A DNA stretch of 64,000 nt from Herbidospora daliensis (GCF_001570585.1 NZ_BBXF01000001.1:923691-987690); one strand, 5' to 3'; counted from the first letter of the stretch, positions 17,041 through 26,108 are shown. Made by a program: numbers and translations. Notes: generated from the letters alone by a model not told the origin.

Positions 17041-17064
17041 CCCGTGATCTCTGTAGCACACGGG
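17041..17064. repeat. Inverted repeat between the permease and the pucR relic
   Basis: CCCGTG (17041-17046) and CACGGG (17059-17064) are perfect 6-bp arms with a 12-nt spacer. It lies 24 bp beyond the pucR relic and about 108 bp ahead of the permease start, so it may be a pucR terminator or a permease operator. Confidence 0.3.
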
Positions 17065-17087
17065 CAGCATGTGCCAAACAACCGGCC

Positions 17088-17186
17088 TCAGATGCCGCGC
17101 ATGTTGAGGACATGGAGCGCCAGGGTGAGGTTGAGCCGCAGATGGGCGTCCTCGGTGAAGTTGCCGAGCAGGCGTTCGAGCTTTCC
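17088..17186 (-). pseudogene. Relic of a second pucR 3' end
   Basis: These 99 bp repeat 17200-17298, the last 99 bp of the intact pucR, with 88 identical bases. Read on the minus strand it encodes the same peptide (core NFTEDAHLRLNLTLALHVL, ending NMRGI) followed by its own stop (TGA, where the intact gene has TAG). All nine sense-codon differences fall at third positions and are synonymous; the 48 bp on the 5' side are identical. No further pucR sequence precedes it before the intact gene's stop, only 13 bp of spacer. It looks like the surviving tail of a paralogous or incoming pucR whose body was lost by recombination. Confidence 0.8.
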
Positions 17187-17199
17187 CAATAGACGGGCG

Positions 17200-18810
17200 C
17201 TAGATCCCACGCATGTTGAGCACATGGAGAGCGAGCGTCAGATTGAGGCGCAGATGGGCGTCCTCGGTGAAGTTGCCGAGCAGGCGTTCGAGCTTTCCGA
17301 TGCGGTAGCGCAGCGTGTTGTAGTGGAAGTGCAGCCGCCGGGCGGTCTCGGCCACGTTGAGGTTGGTCTCCAGCAGGACGTGCAGGGTGCGGCGCAGGTC
17401 GGCGTTCTCGGCGTCGTCGTCGCCGGCCAGTGCGCCGAGGGTCTCCCGCACGAAGGCGTGCAGTTCGGCGGTGTCGTTGACGAGCGAGAGCAGGCGGTAG
17501 ACGCCGAGCTGGTCGAAGTGGGCGACCGCGCCGTTGCCGTGGAGCTGGCGGCCCACCCGGGCGGCCTTGAGCGCCTGGGCGTAGGCGTCGGCGAGCCCTT
17601 CGGCGCCGGAGGCGATCCGGCTCATGCCGGTCGAGAAGGTGCACTCGGCGAAGGCGGCCTGCGCGGCGGTGGCGAGCCGGGCGGTGTCGGCCCCGGCCCC
17701 GACGATGACGACGACCTCGTGGGAGAACCCGGCGACCGCGCCGCGCGGGTCGTGGCGGCGGACCGCGGCCTGCCAGACGGCCAGCAGCCGGTCCTGCGCG
17801 GTGCGCTCGTCGCTCTCGGGGTCGAGCTCGGCGACCATGACGCTGACGGGACGCTCCAGGTCCCAGCCGAACGCCTTGGCGCGTTCGGCGATGCGCCCGC
17901 CGCCCCGGCCGGTGAGCACGTCGCGCAGGAAGTCGGCGCGGTACTTGCTCTCGACCGCGTTGACGGCCTCCTGCTTGGTGATGACGAGGGCGGCGACGGT
18001 GGCGGCCCGCTCCAGGATGCGGATGTCGCTCTCGCGCAGCGTGCCGGCCTGGCTGAAGGCGACGATCCGGCCGTGGTGGTGGCCGCCCGCCACGATCGGC
18101 ACGACCGCGTAGTGGCCGTCGGCCCGCACCATCGGCTCGGGCTGGTCGCGGCCCGGCCCACTGATCATGTACGCGTCGCGCAACATCGCCACCTGCTCGG
18201 AGCCCCCGGCGGCGGCCAGGGTCGCGCCCGAGACGTCCATGGCGGCGACGGCGACCTCCAGCAGCCCGGCGACCTCGGCGGTCACCTCGCGCATGCCGCC
18301 GCCCGCGAGCACGATCTGGACCAGGCCCCGGTGGGCGTCCTCGGCGCGGGCGAGGATGGCGGCCTGCCGGTTGAGGATGTCGGTGAGCACCTGGTTGAGG
18401 ATGTCGTCGAACCCAACGTCGTTCGGCAGGATGATCAGCGGGAAGCCGAGCCGGTCGGCCTGTTCGATCATCTCGGCGGGCAGCTCGTCGAGGTATCTGC
18501 CCAGCTTGATGGCGAGGGCCGACAGCCCGCGTTCGTCGAGATCGGCCACCAGGCGGCCCAGCGACTGGGGCGTGTTCCTGAGCGGGTAGCCCGTCGTGAG
18601 CAGCAGCTCGTTGGGCTTCACCCACGCCAGGATGTCGGGCACCTCCATGACGTTGAGGCGCTGGACGATCCGGTCGAGCCCGGCCCTCCCGGCGATGAGC
18701 CGCGCCCCGGCGAGGGTCGAGACTCCCAGGACCTCCCCGACCGTCACCCCGTGGATGATCGTTCCGGTGCTGGCGAGCCGCATCGCGGGTGCAGCGGGAT
18801 CCGTCGTCAT
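17200..18810 (-). CDS. pucR: PucR-family transcriptional regulator
   Basis: 536 aa. Residues about 20-150 form the PucR N-terminal domain (VTVGEVLGVSTLAGARLIAG, NELLLTTGYPL), the middle is a degenerate GGDEF/CdaR-like sensor region, and the C-terminus has the PucR helix-turn-helix (LETNLNVAETARRLHFHYNTLRYRIGKLERLLG). In Bacillus PucR activates purine-catabolism genes in response to allantoin-type intermediates. It sits between the hydroxylase/permease operon and the divergent allH-allFG genes, so it likely controls both. ATG at 18810. A 99-bp duplicate of its 3' end follows the stop. Confidence 0.85.
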   Translation of the reverse strand: MTTDPAAPAMRLASTGTIIHGVTVGEVLGVSTLAGARLIAGRAGLDRIVQRLNVMEVPDILAWVKPNELLLTTGYPLRNTPQSLGRLVADLDERGLSALAIKLGRYLDELPAEMIEQADRLGFPLIILPNDVGFDDILNQVLTDILNRQAAILARAEDAHRGLVQIVLAGGGMREVTAEVAGLLEVAVAAMDVSGATLAAAGGSEQVAMLRDAYMISGPGRDQPEPMVRADGHYAVVPIVAGGHHHGRIVAFSQAGTLRESDIRILERAATVAALVITKQEAVNAVESKYRADFLRDVLTGRGGGRIAERAKAFGWDLERPVSVMVAELDPESDERTAQDRLLAVWQAAVRRHDPRGAVAGFSHEVVVIVGAGADTARLATAAQAAFAECTFSTGMSRIASGAEGLADAYAQALKAARVGRQLHGNGAVAHFDQLGVYRLLSLVNDTAELHAFVRETLGALAGDDDAENADLRRTLHVLLETNLNVAETARRLHFHYNTLRYRIGKLERLLGNFTEDAHLRLNLTLALHVLNMRGI

Positions 18811-18861
18811 GGTGCGCTCCGGGGGGATTTGAACGTTCTCCGCAAATTGTGCCTGACTGGG

Positions 18862-18897
18862 CGACTGTCAGGAAGAGCCAAGCATTTGGCCGACTGT
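18862..18897. promoter_or_regulatory. Repeat cluster in the pucR-allH divergent promoter region
   Basis: The 165-bp gap between the divergent genes holds two CGACTGT direct repeats (18862-18868 and 18891-18897) flanking an inverted repeat, GCCAA-N4-TTGGC (18877-18890). Such an arrangement suits binding of the intergenic regulator, most simply PucR itself. No experimental consensus is available to me for this host. Confidence 0.35.
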
Positions 18898-18975
18898 TGG
18901 CAGATTTCCCCGTACGGACCCCGGGGGTCGCGTTCTAGCGTCCCTTCTAATGGGGGTACGGATGAGGGAGGACTC

Positions 18976-19878
18976 GTGGCTGTAGGTACACGCCCTCGAA
19001 GCCGGCGCCCGGTGCAGACGGCGCAGCCCGAGGTCACGTACCTGTCCGGGGCCGCCGCCACCAGTCTCCGGCCGCTTCTGGAGGCCCCGCGCCGCCCCGC
19101 CCGGGTGCTGGCCGCCTTCCCGTCGGCGGTCTACCTGGAGGTGCGGACCGAGACCGAGCCGCGCGTGCTCGCTCTCGTGACCGGTGAGGCCACCCGGCTG
19201 CCCAACGCCGTTGTGCTGACCGGCGCGCTCGAAGGCTTCGCGGCCGGCGACGACGCGTGGGTCGGCGACGGCGTCGTCGAGGCCGGCGGCCGGGCCGTGC
19301 GGGTCCGCCGCTGGTGGGACCCCGCCCCGTCGCTGGGGCCCGTCTCCGCCGCCGCGCTCGCCAAGACCCTCCCCGTACTGCACGACATCTGCGTCTCCTC
19401 CCCCCGGCAGCCCGGCCTGGAGAGCGGCGGCGCGTCCGCGCTGCTGTCGGCCGGCTGCCACCGGGGCTCGCTCGTCGACGCGATCACCGCGGCCGAGCAG
19501 CTCATGGGCCTGGGGCCGGGCCTGACGCCGAGCGGCGACGACATGCTGGCCGGGCTCCTGGTCACCCTGCGCTCGGTCGGCACGGCCGCCGGGGTCGGCC
19601 GGGCCGTGTGGCTGGCCGACTGGCTGGCCGCGGCGGTCACCTTCGACGCCCGCACCCGGACCACCCCGATCTCCGCGACGCTGCTGCACTGCGCGGCGCG
19701 CGGCGAGGCGGGCCTGGAGACCCTCGCGGTGCTGCGCGGCCTCACCGGCCGCCAGCCGCTGGAACCGGCGGTCCACCGCCTGCTCCGGCTGGGTCACACC
19801 TCGGGCGCCGACCTGGCGTGGGGCATCAGGACGGGAGTGTCCGCCGTCCTCGGACTTGGTGAGAGGGACGCTGAGTGA
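18976..19878 (+). CDS. allH: DUF2877 protein, AllH-like subunit of oxamate carbamoyltransferase
   Basis: 300 aa from GTG 18976 with GGGAGG 4 nt upstream; the long frame further upstream is antisense to pucR and is discarded. The motif LMGLGPGLTPSGDDMLAGLL in the second half identifies DUF2877, the family of E. coli YlbF. The E. coli trio FdrA, YlbE and YlbF has been reported as AllF, AllG and AllH, forming oxamate carbamoyltransferase, which converts oxalurate and phosphate to oxamate and carbamoyl phosphate in allantoin breakdown. Its stop overlaps the next gene by GTGA, so the partners are made together. Confidence 0.8.
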   Translation: MAVGTRPRSRRPVQTAQPEVTYLSGAAATSLRPLLEAPRRPARVLAAFPSAVYLEVRTETEPRVLALVTGEATRLPNAVVLTGALEGFAAGDDAWVGDGVVEAGGRAVRVRRWWDPAPSLGPVSAAALAKTLPVLHDICVSSPRQPGLESGGASALLSAGCHRGSLVDAITAAEQLMGLGPGLTPSGDDMLAGLLVTLRSVGTAAGVGRAVWLADWLAAAVTFDARTRTTPISATLLHCAARGEAGLETLAVLRGLTGRQPLEPAVHRLLRLGHTSGADLAWGIRTGVSAVLGLGERDAE

Positions 19879-22697
19879 ACCTGGTGGAGATCCGTCCGGG
19901 GGTCTATCACGACTCGGTCAGCCTGATGAGGGTCAGCCAGGCGCTGACCGGCCGCCCGGGGGTCGAACTGGCGATCGTGGCGATGGCGACGGCGCTGAAC
20001 GTCGAACTCGCCGCCGACGCGGGCTTCGACGTCCCGGCCGCGACCGCCGGCGACCTGCTGGTCGCGATCCGGGCGACCACGGACGCCGACCTCCAGGAGG
20101 CCGCCGCCGACCTGGAGCGGCAGTTGTCCGCGCGGGCCGAGACGCGTGACCGGGCCGAGTCCCTCCCCCGCACGATCCGGGCCGCCGCGCGCCTGGCCGA
20201 CCCGTCGGCGGTCGTGCTGGTCAGCGTGCCGGGCGAGCACGCCTTCACCGAGGCGATGGAGGCGGTCGACGCCGGCCACTCCGTGATGATCTTCAGCGAC
20301 AACGTGCCGGTGGCGCGGGAGGTCACGCTCAAGGACCTGGCCCGCGAACGGGGCGTCCTGGTCATGGGCCCCGACTGCGGCACCGCGATCGTCGGCGGCG
20401 CGGGCCTGGGCTTCGCCAACGTGGTCCGCCCCGGCGCGGTCGGCGTGGTCGCCGCCTCCGGGACCGGCGCGCAGCAGCTCACCGCCCTCCTCGACCTGGC
20501 CGGGGTGGGCGTCAGCCACGTGCTCGGCGTCGGCGGCCGTGACCTGGGCGCCGCCGTCGGCGGCCGCTCCACCCTCCAGGCTCTGGACGCCCTCATCGCC
20601 GACCCGGCGACCGAACTGATCGTGATCGTCTCCAAGCCGCCCGACCCCGACGTGGCCGCCCGCCTCGACGAGGCGATCGCCCGGAGCCCCAAGCCGGTGA
20701 TCACCGCCCTGCTCGGCGCGGGCAGGCCCGACCTGACCACGGCGGCCGAGTCGGTCCTGCGCGCCGTCGGCGCCCCGATCCCGGCGTGGCCGAGCTGGCC
20801 CGGCAACACCGAACCCGGCGGCGGCCCCCTGCGCGGCCTCTATTCCGGCGGCACCCTCTGCACCGAGGCCCGCCTGATCGCCGGCACGGGCGACTTCACC
20901 GACTTCGGCGACGACGAGTACACCGTCGGCCGCGCCCACCCGATGATCGACCCCGCCCTCCGCCTGGAGGCCCTCGACGCGGTCACCGAGGGCGTCGCAC
21001 TCCTGGACGTCGTCCTGGGCCACGGCTCCGACCCCGACCCGGCCGCCTCCCTGTCATCGGCCGTCGCGGCGGCCAAGTCCCGCGGCGTCTCGGTCGTCGT
21101 CGCATTGGTCGGCACGGAGGGCGACCCCCAGAGCCTCCAGGCCCAGGCGGCCCGCCTGTTCGAGTCGGGCGCCGAGGTCTACACCTCGAACGCCCAGGCG
21201 GCGAGAAGAGCCGCGACCCTGGCAGGCGCGCCCCCAGCAGAGCCCGCCACCACTCCGGCCGCTGGCGCAACCTCGGCCACCGGCAGCACGGCCGACACCC
21301 TCGGGTGGGTGGGCCGTCCTATGGCCATGCTGTCGGCGGAGCCCTCGGTCGTCTCGGTGGGCGCGTCGATCCTGGCGGAGGCGCTCGACCAGCAGGCCGT
21401 GGCGCACACGCCCGTCGACTGGCGGCCTCCCGTGCAAGGGGTGGCCGCTGATCTGGCGGCCGTGATGGCCGATCCGCGCCGGAAGGCGGCCAACGAGAAG
21501 GCGGTCGGGCGGCTGTTGAGCGCCAGGCCGCATCTCGTCGGGGTCAAGCGGGCCGGAGACGTACTGGACCTCCCGAAGGGGACCTTCTTCCACGCCGGGC
21601 CGCCCATCGAGTGGGAACGGGCCTCCGGGCCCATGCGGGGCGCGCTCATCGGCGGGATGTTGTTCGAGGGGCTGGCCGCCGACGCCGAGGAGGCCGAGCG
21701 GAAGCTCGCGGGGGGCGAGGTCAAGCTCGACTCCTGTCACCACCACCGGACCGTCGGGCCCATGGCGGGCGTCGTGTCTCCGTCCATGTGGATGCTGGAG
21801 GTGCACGACGCCGAGAACGGCGGCACCGCCTTCTGCTCGCTGAACGAGGGCCTGGGCAAGGTGCTCCGCTACGGCGCCTACGGGCCCGAGGTGATCGAGC
21901 GGCTGCGGTGGATGGGCGAGGTGCTGGGCCCGGCGCTGGCCGAGGTCATGAAGGTCACCGGGCCGCTCGACCTGCGCAACCTGATCGCGCAGGCCCTCCA
22001 GATGGGCGACGAGCTGCACAACCGCAACCGGGCCGCCACCTCTCTCATGGTCAGGGAGCTCGCCCCGGCCATCGTCGACGCCGTGCCGGGCCGGGCCGCC
22101 GAGATCCTGCGGTTCGTCAACGGCAACGACCACTTCTTCCTGAACGCCGGCATGGCGGCCGGCAAGGTCGCGGCCGACGCGGCGCGGAACGTCGAGGGCT
22201 CCTCGATGGTCGTCGCGATGGCCCGCAACGGCACCGACTTCGGCATCCAGGTCTCCGGCCTCGGCGACCGCTGGTTCACCGGCCCGGCGGGCGTGCCCGA
22301 CGGCCTCTATCTGGGCGCCTACGGCCCCGGCGACGCCAACCCCGACATCGGCGACTCGACCATCACCGAGACGGTCGGCCTGGGCGGCTTCTCGATGGCC
22401 GCCGCGCCGGCGATCGTCCGGTTCGTCGGCGGCGACGTCGCCGACGCGGTCGCCGCCACCACGGCCATGTACGAGATCACTCTCGCCGAGCACCCCGTTT
22501 ACCAGATCCCGGGTCTCGGGTTCCGCGGCACACCCGCCGGTATCGATGTCACACTGGTCACGCGGACCTCGGTGCTGCCGGTAGTCAATACGGGTATCGC
22601 CGGGCGCGTCGCCGGAACAGGGCAGGTCGGAGCAGGTCTGGTGAGCCCTCCGATGGAGGCGTTCACCGCCGCGTTGGCCGCTTTGGCCCGGGTTTAA
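19875..22697 (+). CDS. Fused AllF-AllG (FdrA-DUF1116) protein
   Basis: 940 aa. Residues 1 to about 445 are FdrA-like: a succinyl-CoA-synthetase-type fold with VMGPDCGT (about 163-170) and GVVAASGTGAQQLTALLDLAG. About residues 450-482 are an Ala/Thr/Pro-rich linker. From about 485 to the end is a DUF1116 (YlbE) domain with GPPIEWERASGPMRGALIGG, DSCHHHRTVGPMAGVVSPSM and RFVNGNDHFFLNAGMAAGK. In E. coli these are two proteins (AllF, AllG) of oxamate carbamoyltransferase. Here they are one polypeptide, coupled to AllH upstream. No carbamate kinase gene is in the window, so the fate of carbamoyl phosphate must be set elsewhere. Confidence 0.85.
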   Translation: MNLVEIRPGVYHDSVSLMRVSQALTGRPGVELAIVAMATALNVELAADAGFDVPAATAGDLLVAIRATTDADLQEAAADLERQLSARAETRDRAESLPRTIRAAARLADPSAVVLVSVPGEHAFTEAMEAVDAGHSVMIFSDNVPVAREVTLKDLARERGVLVMGPDCGTAIVGGAGLGFANVVRPGAVGVVAASGTGAQQLTALLDLAGVGVSHVLGVGGRDLGAAVGGRSTLQALDALIADPATELIVIVSKPPDPDVAARLDEAIARSPKPVITALLGAGRPDLTTAAESVLRAVGAPIPAWPSWPGNTEPGGGPLRGLYSGGTLCTEARLIAGTGDFTDFGDDEYTVGRAHPMIDPALRLEALDAVTEGVALLDVVLGHGSDPDPAASLSSAVAAAKSRGVSVVVALVGTEGDPQSLQAQAARLFESGAEVYTSNAQAARRAATLAGAPPAEPATTPAAGATSATGSTADTLGWVGRPMAMLSAEPSVVSVGASILAEALDQQAVAHTPVDWRPPVQGVAADLAAVMADPRRKAANEKAVGRLLSARPHLVGVKRAGDVLDLPKGTFFHAGPPIEWERASGPMRGALIGGMLFEGLAADAEEAERKLAGGEVKLDSCHHHRTVGPMAGVVSPSMWMLEVHDAENGGTAFCSLNEGLGKVLRYGAYGPEVIERLRWMGEVLGPALAEVMKVTGPLDLRNLIAQALQMGDELHNRNRAATSLMVRELAPAIVDAVPGRAAEILRFVNGNDHFFLNAGMAAGKVAADAARNVEGSSMVVAMARNGTDFGIQVSGLGDRWFTGPAGVPDGLYLGAYGPGDANPDIGDSTITETVGLGGFSMAAAPAIVRFVGGDVADAVAATTAMYEITLAEHPVYQIPGLGFRGTPAGIDVTLVTRTSVLPVVNTGIAGRVAGTGQVGAGLVSPPMEAFTAALAALARV

Positions 22698-22702
22698 TTC
22701 CC

Positions 22703-22722
22703 TTTGACCCTGGTTTGACCCT
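22703..22722 (+). promoter_or_regulatory. Tandem TTTGACCCT direct repeat before the kinase gene
   Basis: TTTGACCCT occurs at 22703-22711 and again at 22714-22722, spaced 11 bp, one helical turn, just before an AT-rich TAATAT (22722-22727). The spacing is typical of response-regulator or two-subunit activator sites near a promoter. It lies about 80-95 bp ahead of the kinase start. Confidence 0.35.
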
Positions 22723-22798
22723 AATATCGGTGGCCAACCTCAGAAAATCGCGCGGGTATCTCGCGCGGCCCGGACGAGGAGAATTGGGGACCCCGCCT

Positions 22799-24805
22799 AT
22801 GACGACCGATCGCCTGCTCGGTATGGTCCCCGATGGTCAGGGCGGGACGCCCGAGGGGCAGGGCAGGCTCGTCGGCCGCCGCTACCGGCTGTTGTCGCCG
22901 GTGGGCCGGGGCGGCATGGGCATGGTGTGGCACGCGCACGACGTGCTGCTCGACCGCGACGTCGCCGTCAAGGAGCTGATCCTCCCCTACGGCCTCGACC
23001 AGCAGGGCCGCCAGACCGCCCACACCCGCATGCTCCGCGAGGCCCGTTCGGCCGCGCGGCTGAGCCACCCGGGCATCGTGACCGTCCACGACGTCGTCGA
23101 GGAGGACGGCCGCCCGTGGATCGTGATGGAGCTGGTCCGGGCCTGGTCGCTGGAGCAGGCGGTGCGCCAGAGCGGGCCGCTGCCGGTCGTCCAGGCCGCC
23201 GAGATCGGCATCAGGGTGCTCGACGCGCTGCGTCACGCCCACGCCGCCGGCATCCTCCACCGCGACGTCAAGCCCGGCAACGTGCTGCTGACGGCCGACC
23301 GCGTGGTGCTCACCGACTTCGGCATCGCCGCCATCGAGGGCGACGTGTCGATCACCCACCCGGGCCTGCTGATGGGCTCCCCGGCGTACATCCCGCCGGA
23401 GCGGCTGCAGGGCCGCCCGATCACGTTCGCGGCCGACCTGTGGTCGTTCGGCGCCACCCTCTACGCGGCGGTGGAGGGCCGGCCCCCGTACGAGGGCCCC
23501 GACGCCGTCGCCGTGCTGGGCGCGGTGCTGACCCAGGAGCCCAACCGCCCCGGGCGGGCGGGCGCGCTGATGGGCGTCATCGAGGGCCTGCTGCGCAAGA
23601 ACCCGGCCGACCGGCTGCCCGCCGCGCAGGTGTCCGACATGCTGGAGCACGTGCTGCGCCAGCACGGCCTCGGCGTGCGCCCGACCGCCCCGCCGCAGAG
23701 CCCGGCCCAGGCCCAGCCGCAGCCCCCCGCCGGGCCCTCCCCCGCGCCGACCCCCGCCGACCAGACCCCGGTTCAGATGCTGCCGCCACTCGACCCGCCC
23801 TCCGGACCGATGCCCTCGCGCATCATCGAGACCCCGTCGGGTCCGGTCCGCGTGCCGTACGACCCCAACAGCCCGTCGGGCGGCTACCCGATGAGCGCCC
23901 CCAAGCCCGACCCGCTGAGCAGCCCGACCGGTGACATCACCACGACGGGCGGCGTGTCGTTCTTCGCGCCGATCACCCCGAGCAAGCCCGGCGGCCCGAG
24001 CCGTCCGGCGCCCGCCGGCGCGGCGCAGACCTCGGGCGGCTGGCCGATGCCCGACCAGAAGGACCTGCCGGAGTTCGGCGACCCGGGCAGGGACGTCCGC
24101 GCCGGGAAGTCGTTCGACGGTCCGGGCGACAAGGCCGCCGAGCGCAAGCCCGCCCCGCCGCGCGCCTCGCGCCGCCGCAAGGACCCCGACGACGAGCGCG
24201 GCAGCCGCAGCACCCTGCTCGCGGTGGTCGCGGCGATCGCCGTGATCGCGGTCGTGGTGCTGGTGTTGTTGATCATGGTACCGGGTGACGACACGCCCGC
24301 CGACCCGCGCGGCCAGGCGGTGGCGACCGCCCCGGCCGACAACGGCGCCGACGTGCCGGTCGTGCCCGCCGCGCCCGAGGGCGAGCTGCCCGAGGGCTTC
24401 CGCAACCACACCGTCGGCGGCGTCACCGTCGCGGTCCCCGACACCTGGAAGGTCGCCGCGCAAGACGGCGCGGTCGTGCTGACCGGCCCGAAGGACAGCG
24501 GCCAGAGCGGCCTGATCGAGGACATCCCCGACGGCGGCCTCGACGCGCTGAAGAAGGCCGAGGGCAAGGCGTCGTTCGAGGAGTACACCCAGCTGCAGCT
24601 GGCCGAGGTGGAGTACCGCTGGCCGGCCGCCGAGTGGGAGTACACCCACCGCGACGCCGCGAACGTGACCGTGCACACGGCGATCCGCTACGTCACGGTC
24701 GGCGGCCGCTCCTACTCGATCACCTTCACCGCGCCCGACTACGACTGGACCGAGAGCGCCGCGAGCGTGCGCGCGACCCTCTGGAACTCCTTCACCCCGG
24801 CGTAA
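22799..24805 (+). CDS. PknB-type transmembrane Ser/Thr protein kinase
   Basis: 668 aa from ATG 22799. Kinase domain: glycine loop VGRGGMGMV, VAVKEL (Lys58), HRDVKPGNVLL (catalytic Asp156), TDFGIA, and PAYIPPERL with LWSFGATLYAAVEGRPPYEG. A Pro-rich juxtamembrane region of about 180 residues follows, then one membrane span (about 473-495, LLAVVAAIAVIAVVVLVLLI) and an extracellular domain of about 150 residues containing VGGVTVAVPDTWKVAAQDG, unlike PASTA repeats. It signals from outside to the cytoplasm; targets are unknown. An 11-bp-spaced direct repeat lies upstream. Confidence 0.9.
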   Translation: MTTDRLLGMVPDGQGGTPEGQGRLVGRRYRLLSPVGRGGMGMVWHAHDVLLDRDVAVKELILPYGLDQQGRQTAHTRMLREARSAARLSHPGIVTVHDVVEEDGRPWIVMELVRAWSLEQAVRQSGPLPVVQAAEIGIRVLDALRHAHAAGILHRDVKPGNVLLTADRVVLTDFGIAAIEGDVSITHPGLLMGSPAYIPPERLQGRPITFAADLWSFGATLYAAVEGRPPYEGPDAVAVLGAVLTQEPNRPGRAGALMGVIEGLLRKNPADRLPAAQVSDMLEHVLRQHGLGVRPTAPPQSPAQAQPQPPAGPSPAPTPADQTPVQMLPPLDPPSGPMPSRIIETPSGPVRVPYDPNSPSGGYPMSAPKPDPLSSPTGDITTTGGVSFFAPITPSKPGGPSRPAPAGAAQTSGGWPMPDQKDLPEFGDPGRDVRAGKSFDGPGDKAAERKPAPPRASRRRKDPDDERGSRSTLLAVVAAIAVIAVVVLVLLIMVPGDDTPADPRGQAVATAPADNGADVPVVPAAPEGELPEGFRNHTVGGVTVAVPDTWKVAAQDGAVVLTGPKDSGQSGLIEDIPDGGLDALKKAEGKASFEEYTQLQLAEVEYRWPAAEWEYTHRDAANVTVHTAIRYVTVGGRSYSITFTAPDYDWTESAASVRATLWNSFTPA

Positions 24806-24848
24806 AACCCGTTGTGGGCGCTGTCATGAGCCATGCCAGACTTCGCTC

Positions 24849-26108
24849 ATGACAGCGATCCCCCTCGCATCCCACCAGAAGGTGCAACGCCGCACTCTCG
24901 GAGTGCTCTCCCTGGTCCAGATCGTGTCCGGGATGGGGATCGCCGTGGTGCTCGCGCTGAGCTCCCTCACGGTGTACGACCTCTCGGGCTCCGAGGCGAT
25001 CAGCGGCCTGGCCGGCACGGCCACAGTGCTGGGCACCGCGTTGATGGCGCTCCCGGCGGCCAGGGCCGCCGACGCCGGCGGCCGCAGGGCGGGCCTGTCC
25101 CTCGCCTACGGGACCGCGCTCCTCGGCTGCCTGGCGGCGGTGGCGTCGGTCGGACTCGGATCGTGGCCGCTGCTCCTGCTCTCGCTGGTCCTCATCGGGG
25201 CGGGCAGCGCCGGAAACCTGTCGGCCCGCTACGCCGCCACCGACCTGGCCCCGCCGGGCCGGACCGCCCGCCATCTGTCGCTGGTCGTCTGGGCGGCCAC
25301 CATCGGCAGCGTCACGGGCCCCAACCTGGCCGAGCCGGCCGACACGCTCGGCGTGGACCTGGGGCTGGCGCGCTCGGCCGGCTCGTTCGCGCTCGCGGCG
25401 GTCGCGTTCGCGGCCTCCCTGGTGGTGATCAACGCCGGGCTCCGGCCCGACCCGCTGCTGCTGGCCCGCCAGAGCCGCGAGGTGGCCGTCGCCCGGCGGC
25501 GGCAGCCGCTGCGCGAGGCCGTGGCGACGGTGAAGGCGGCCCCCGGCGCCCGGATCGGCCTGCTGACGATCGCGGCCGGACACACCGCGATGGTGTCGGT
25601 GATGTCGATGACGCCCGTCCACCTGGCCCACGGGCACGCCGGCATCTCGGTCATCGGCATGGTGCTGAGCCTGCACATCGCCGGGATGTTCATGTTCTCG
25701 CCGCTCGTCGGCTGGGCCGCCGACCGGTTCGGCCGGGCCGTGGTCGCGACGGCCGGCATGGGGATCCTGGTCGTCTCGGGGCTGCTGGCCGCCTTCGGCG
25801 GGCACGACGTGCCGGTGATCACGGCGGGCCTGGTGCTGCTGGGTCTCGGCTGGTCGTGTTCCCTGGTCGCGGGGTCGGCGATGGTGACCGAGGCGGTCGC
25901 CCTGGAGCGCCGCCCGGCCGTGCAGGGCCTGTCGGACCTGCTCATGAACGTCTGCGGCGCGGCCGGCGCGCTGCTGGCCGGCGCGATCGTCGGCACGCTC
26001 TCCTACCTGGTCCTCGGCCTGATCACGGCGGCGCTGACCGGCCTGACCGGGGTGGTCATTTGGCGTCGGCGTAACACCGCACCGGTGTCGCCCCCATCGG
26101 GAACCTGA
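24849..26108 (+). CDS. MFS transporter
   Basis: 419 aa with 12 predicted spans. The first half has LGVLSLVQIVSGMGIAVVLALSSLTV and the loop-2/3 region RAADAGGRRAGL, in which the usual motif A is loosely kept; the second copy reads GWAADRFGRAVV. It is probably a proton-driven exporter or importer of small molecules; the substrate cannot be told. It follows the kinase after 43 bp, and its last 53 bp overlap the 3' end of the convergent polymerase gene. Confidence 0.82.
   Translation: MTAIPLASHQKVQRRTLGVLSLVQIVSGMGIAVVLALSSLTVYDLSGSEAISGLAGTATVLGTALMALPAARAADAGGRRAGLSLAYGTALLGCLAAVASVGLGSWPLLLLSLVLIGAGSAGNLSARYAATDLAPPGRTARHLSLVVWAATIGSVTGPNLAEPADTLGVDLGLARSAGSFALAAVAFAASLVVINAGLRPDPLLLARQSREVAVARRRQPLREAVATVKAAPGARIGLLTIAAGHTAMVSVMSMTPVHLAHGHAGISVIGMVLSLHIAGMFMFSPLVGWAADRFGRAVVATAGMGILVVSGLLAAFGGHDVPVITAGLVLLGLGWSCSLVAGSAMVTEAVALERRPAVQGLSDLLMNVCGAAGALLAGAIVGTLSYLVLGLITAALTGLTGVVIWRRRNTAPVSPPSGT

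Noticed and set aside
17044-18975. A long plus-strand frame running through pucR into allH.
   Set aside because: It is antisense to pucR. The DUF2877 homology begins only after the GTG at 18976, which has a good ribosome site.
21611-22798. N-terminal extension of the kinase frame back into allFG.
   Set aside because: It overlaps allFG in another frame and lacks homology; the kinase starts at 22799 just before its glycine loop.
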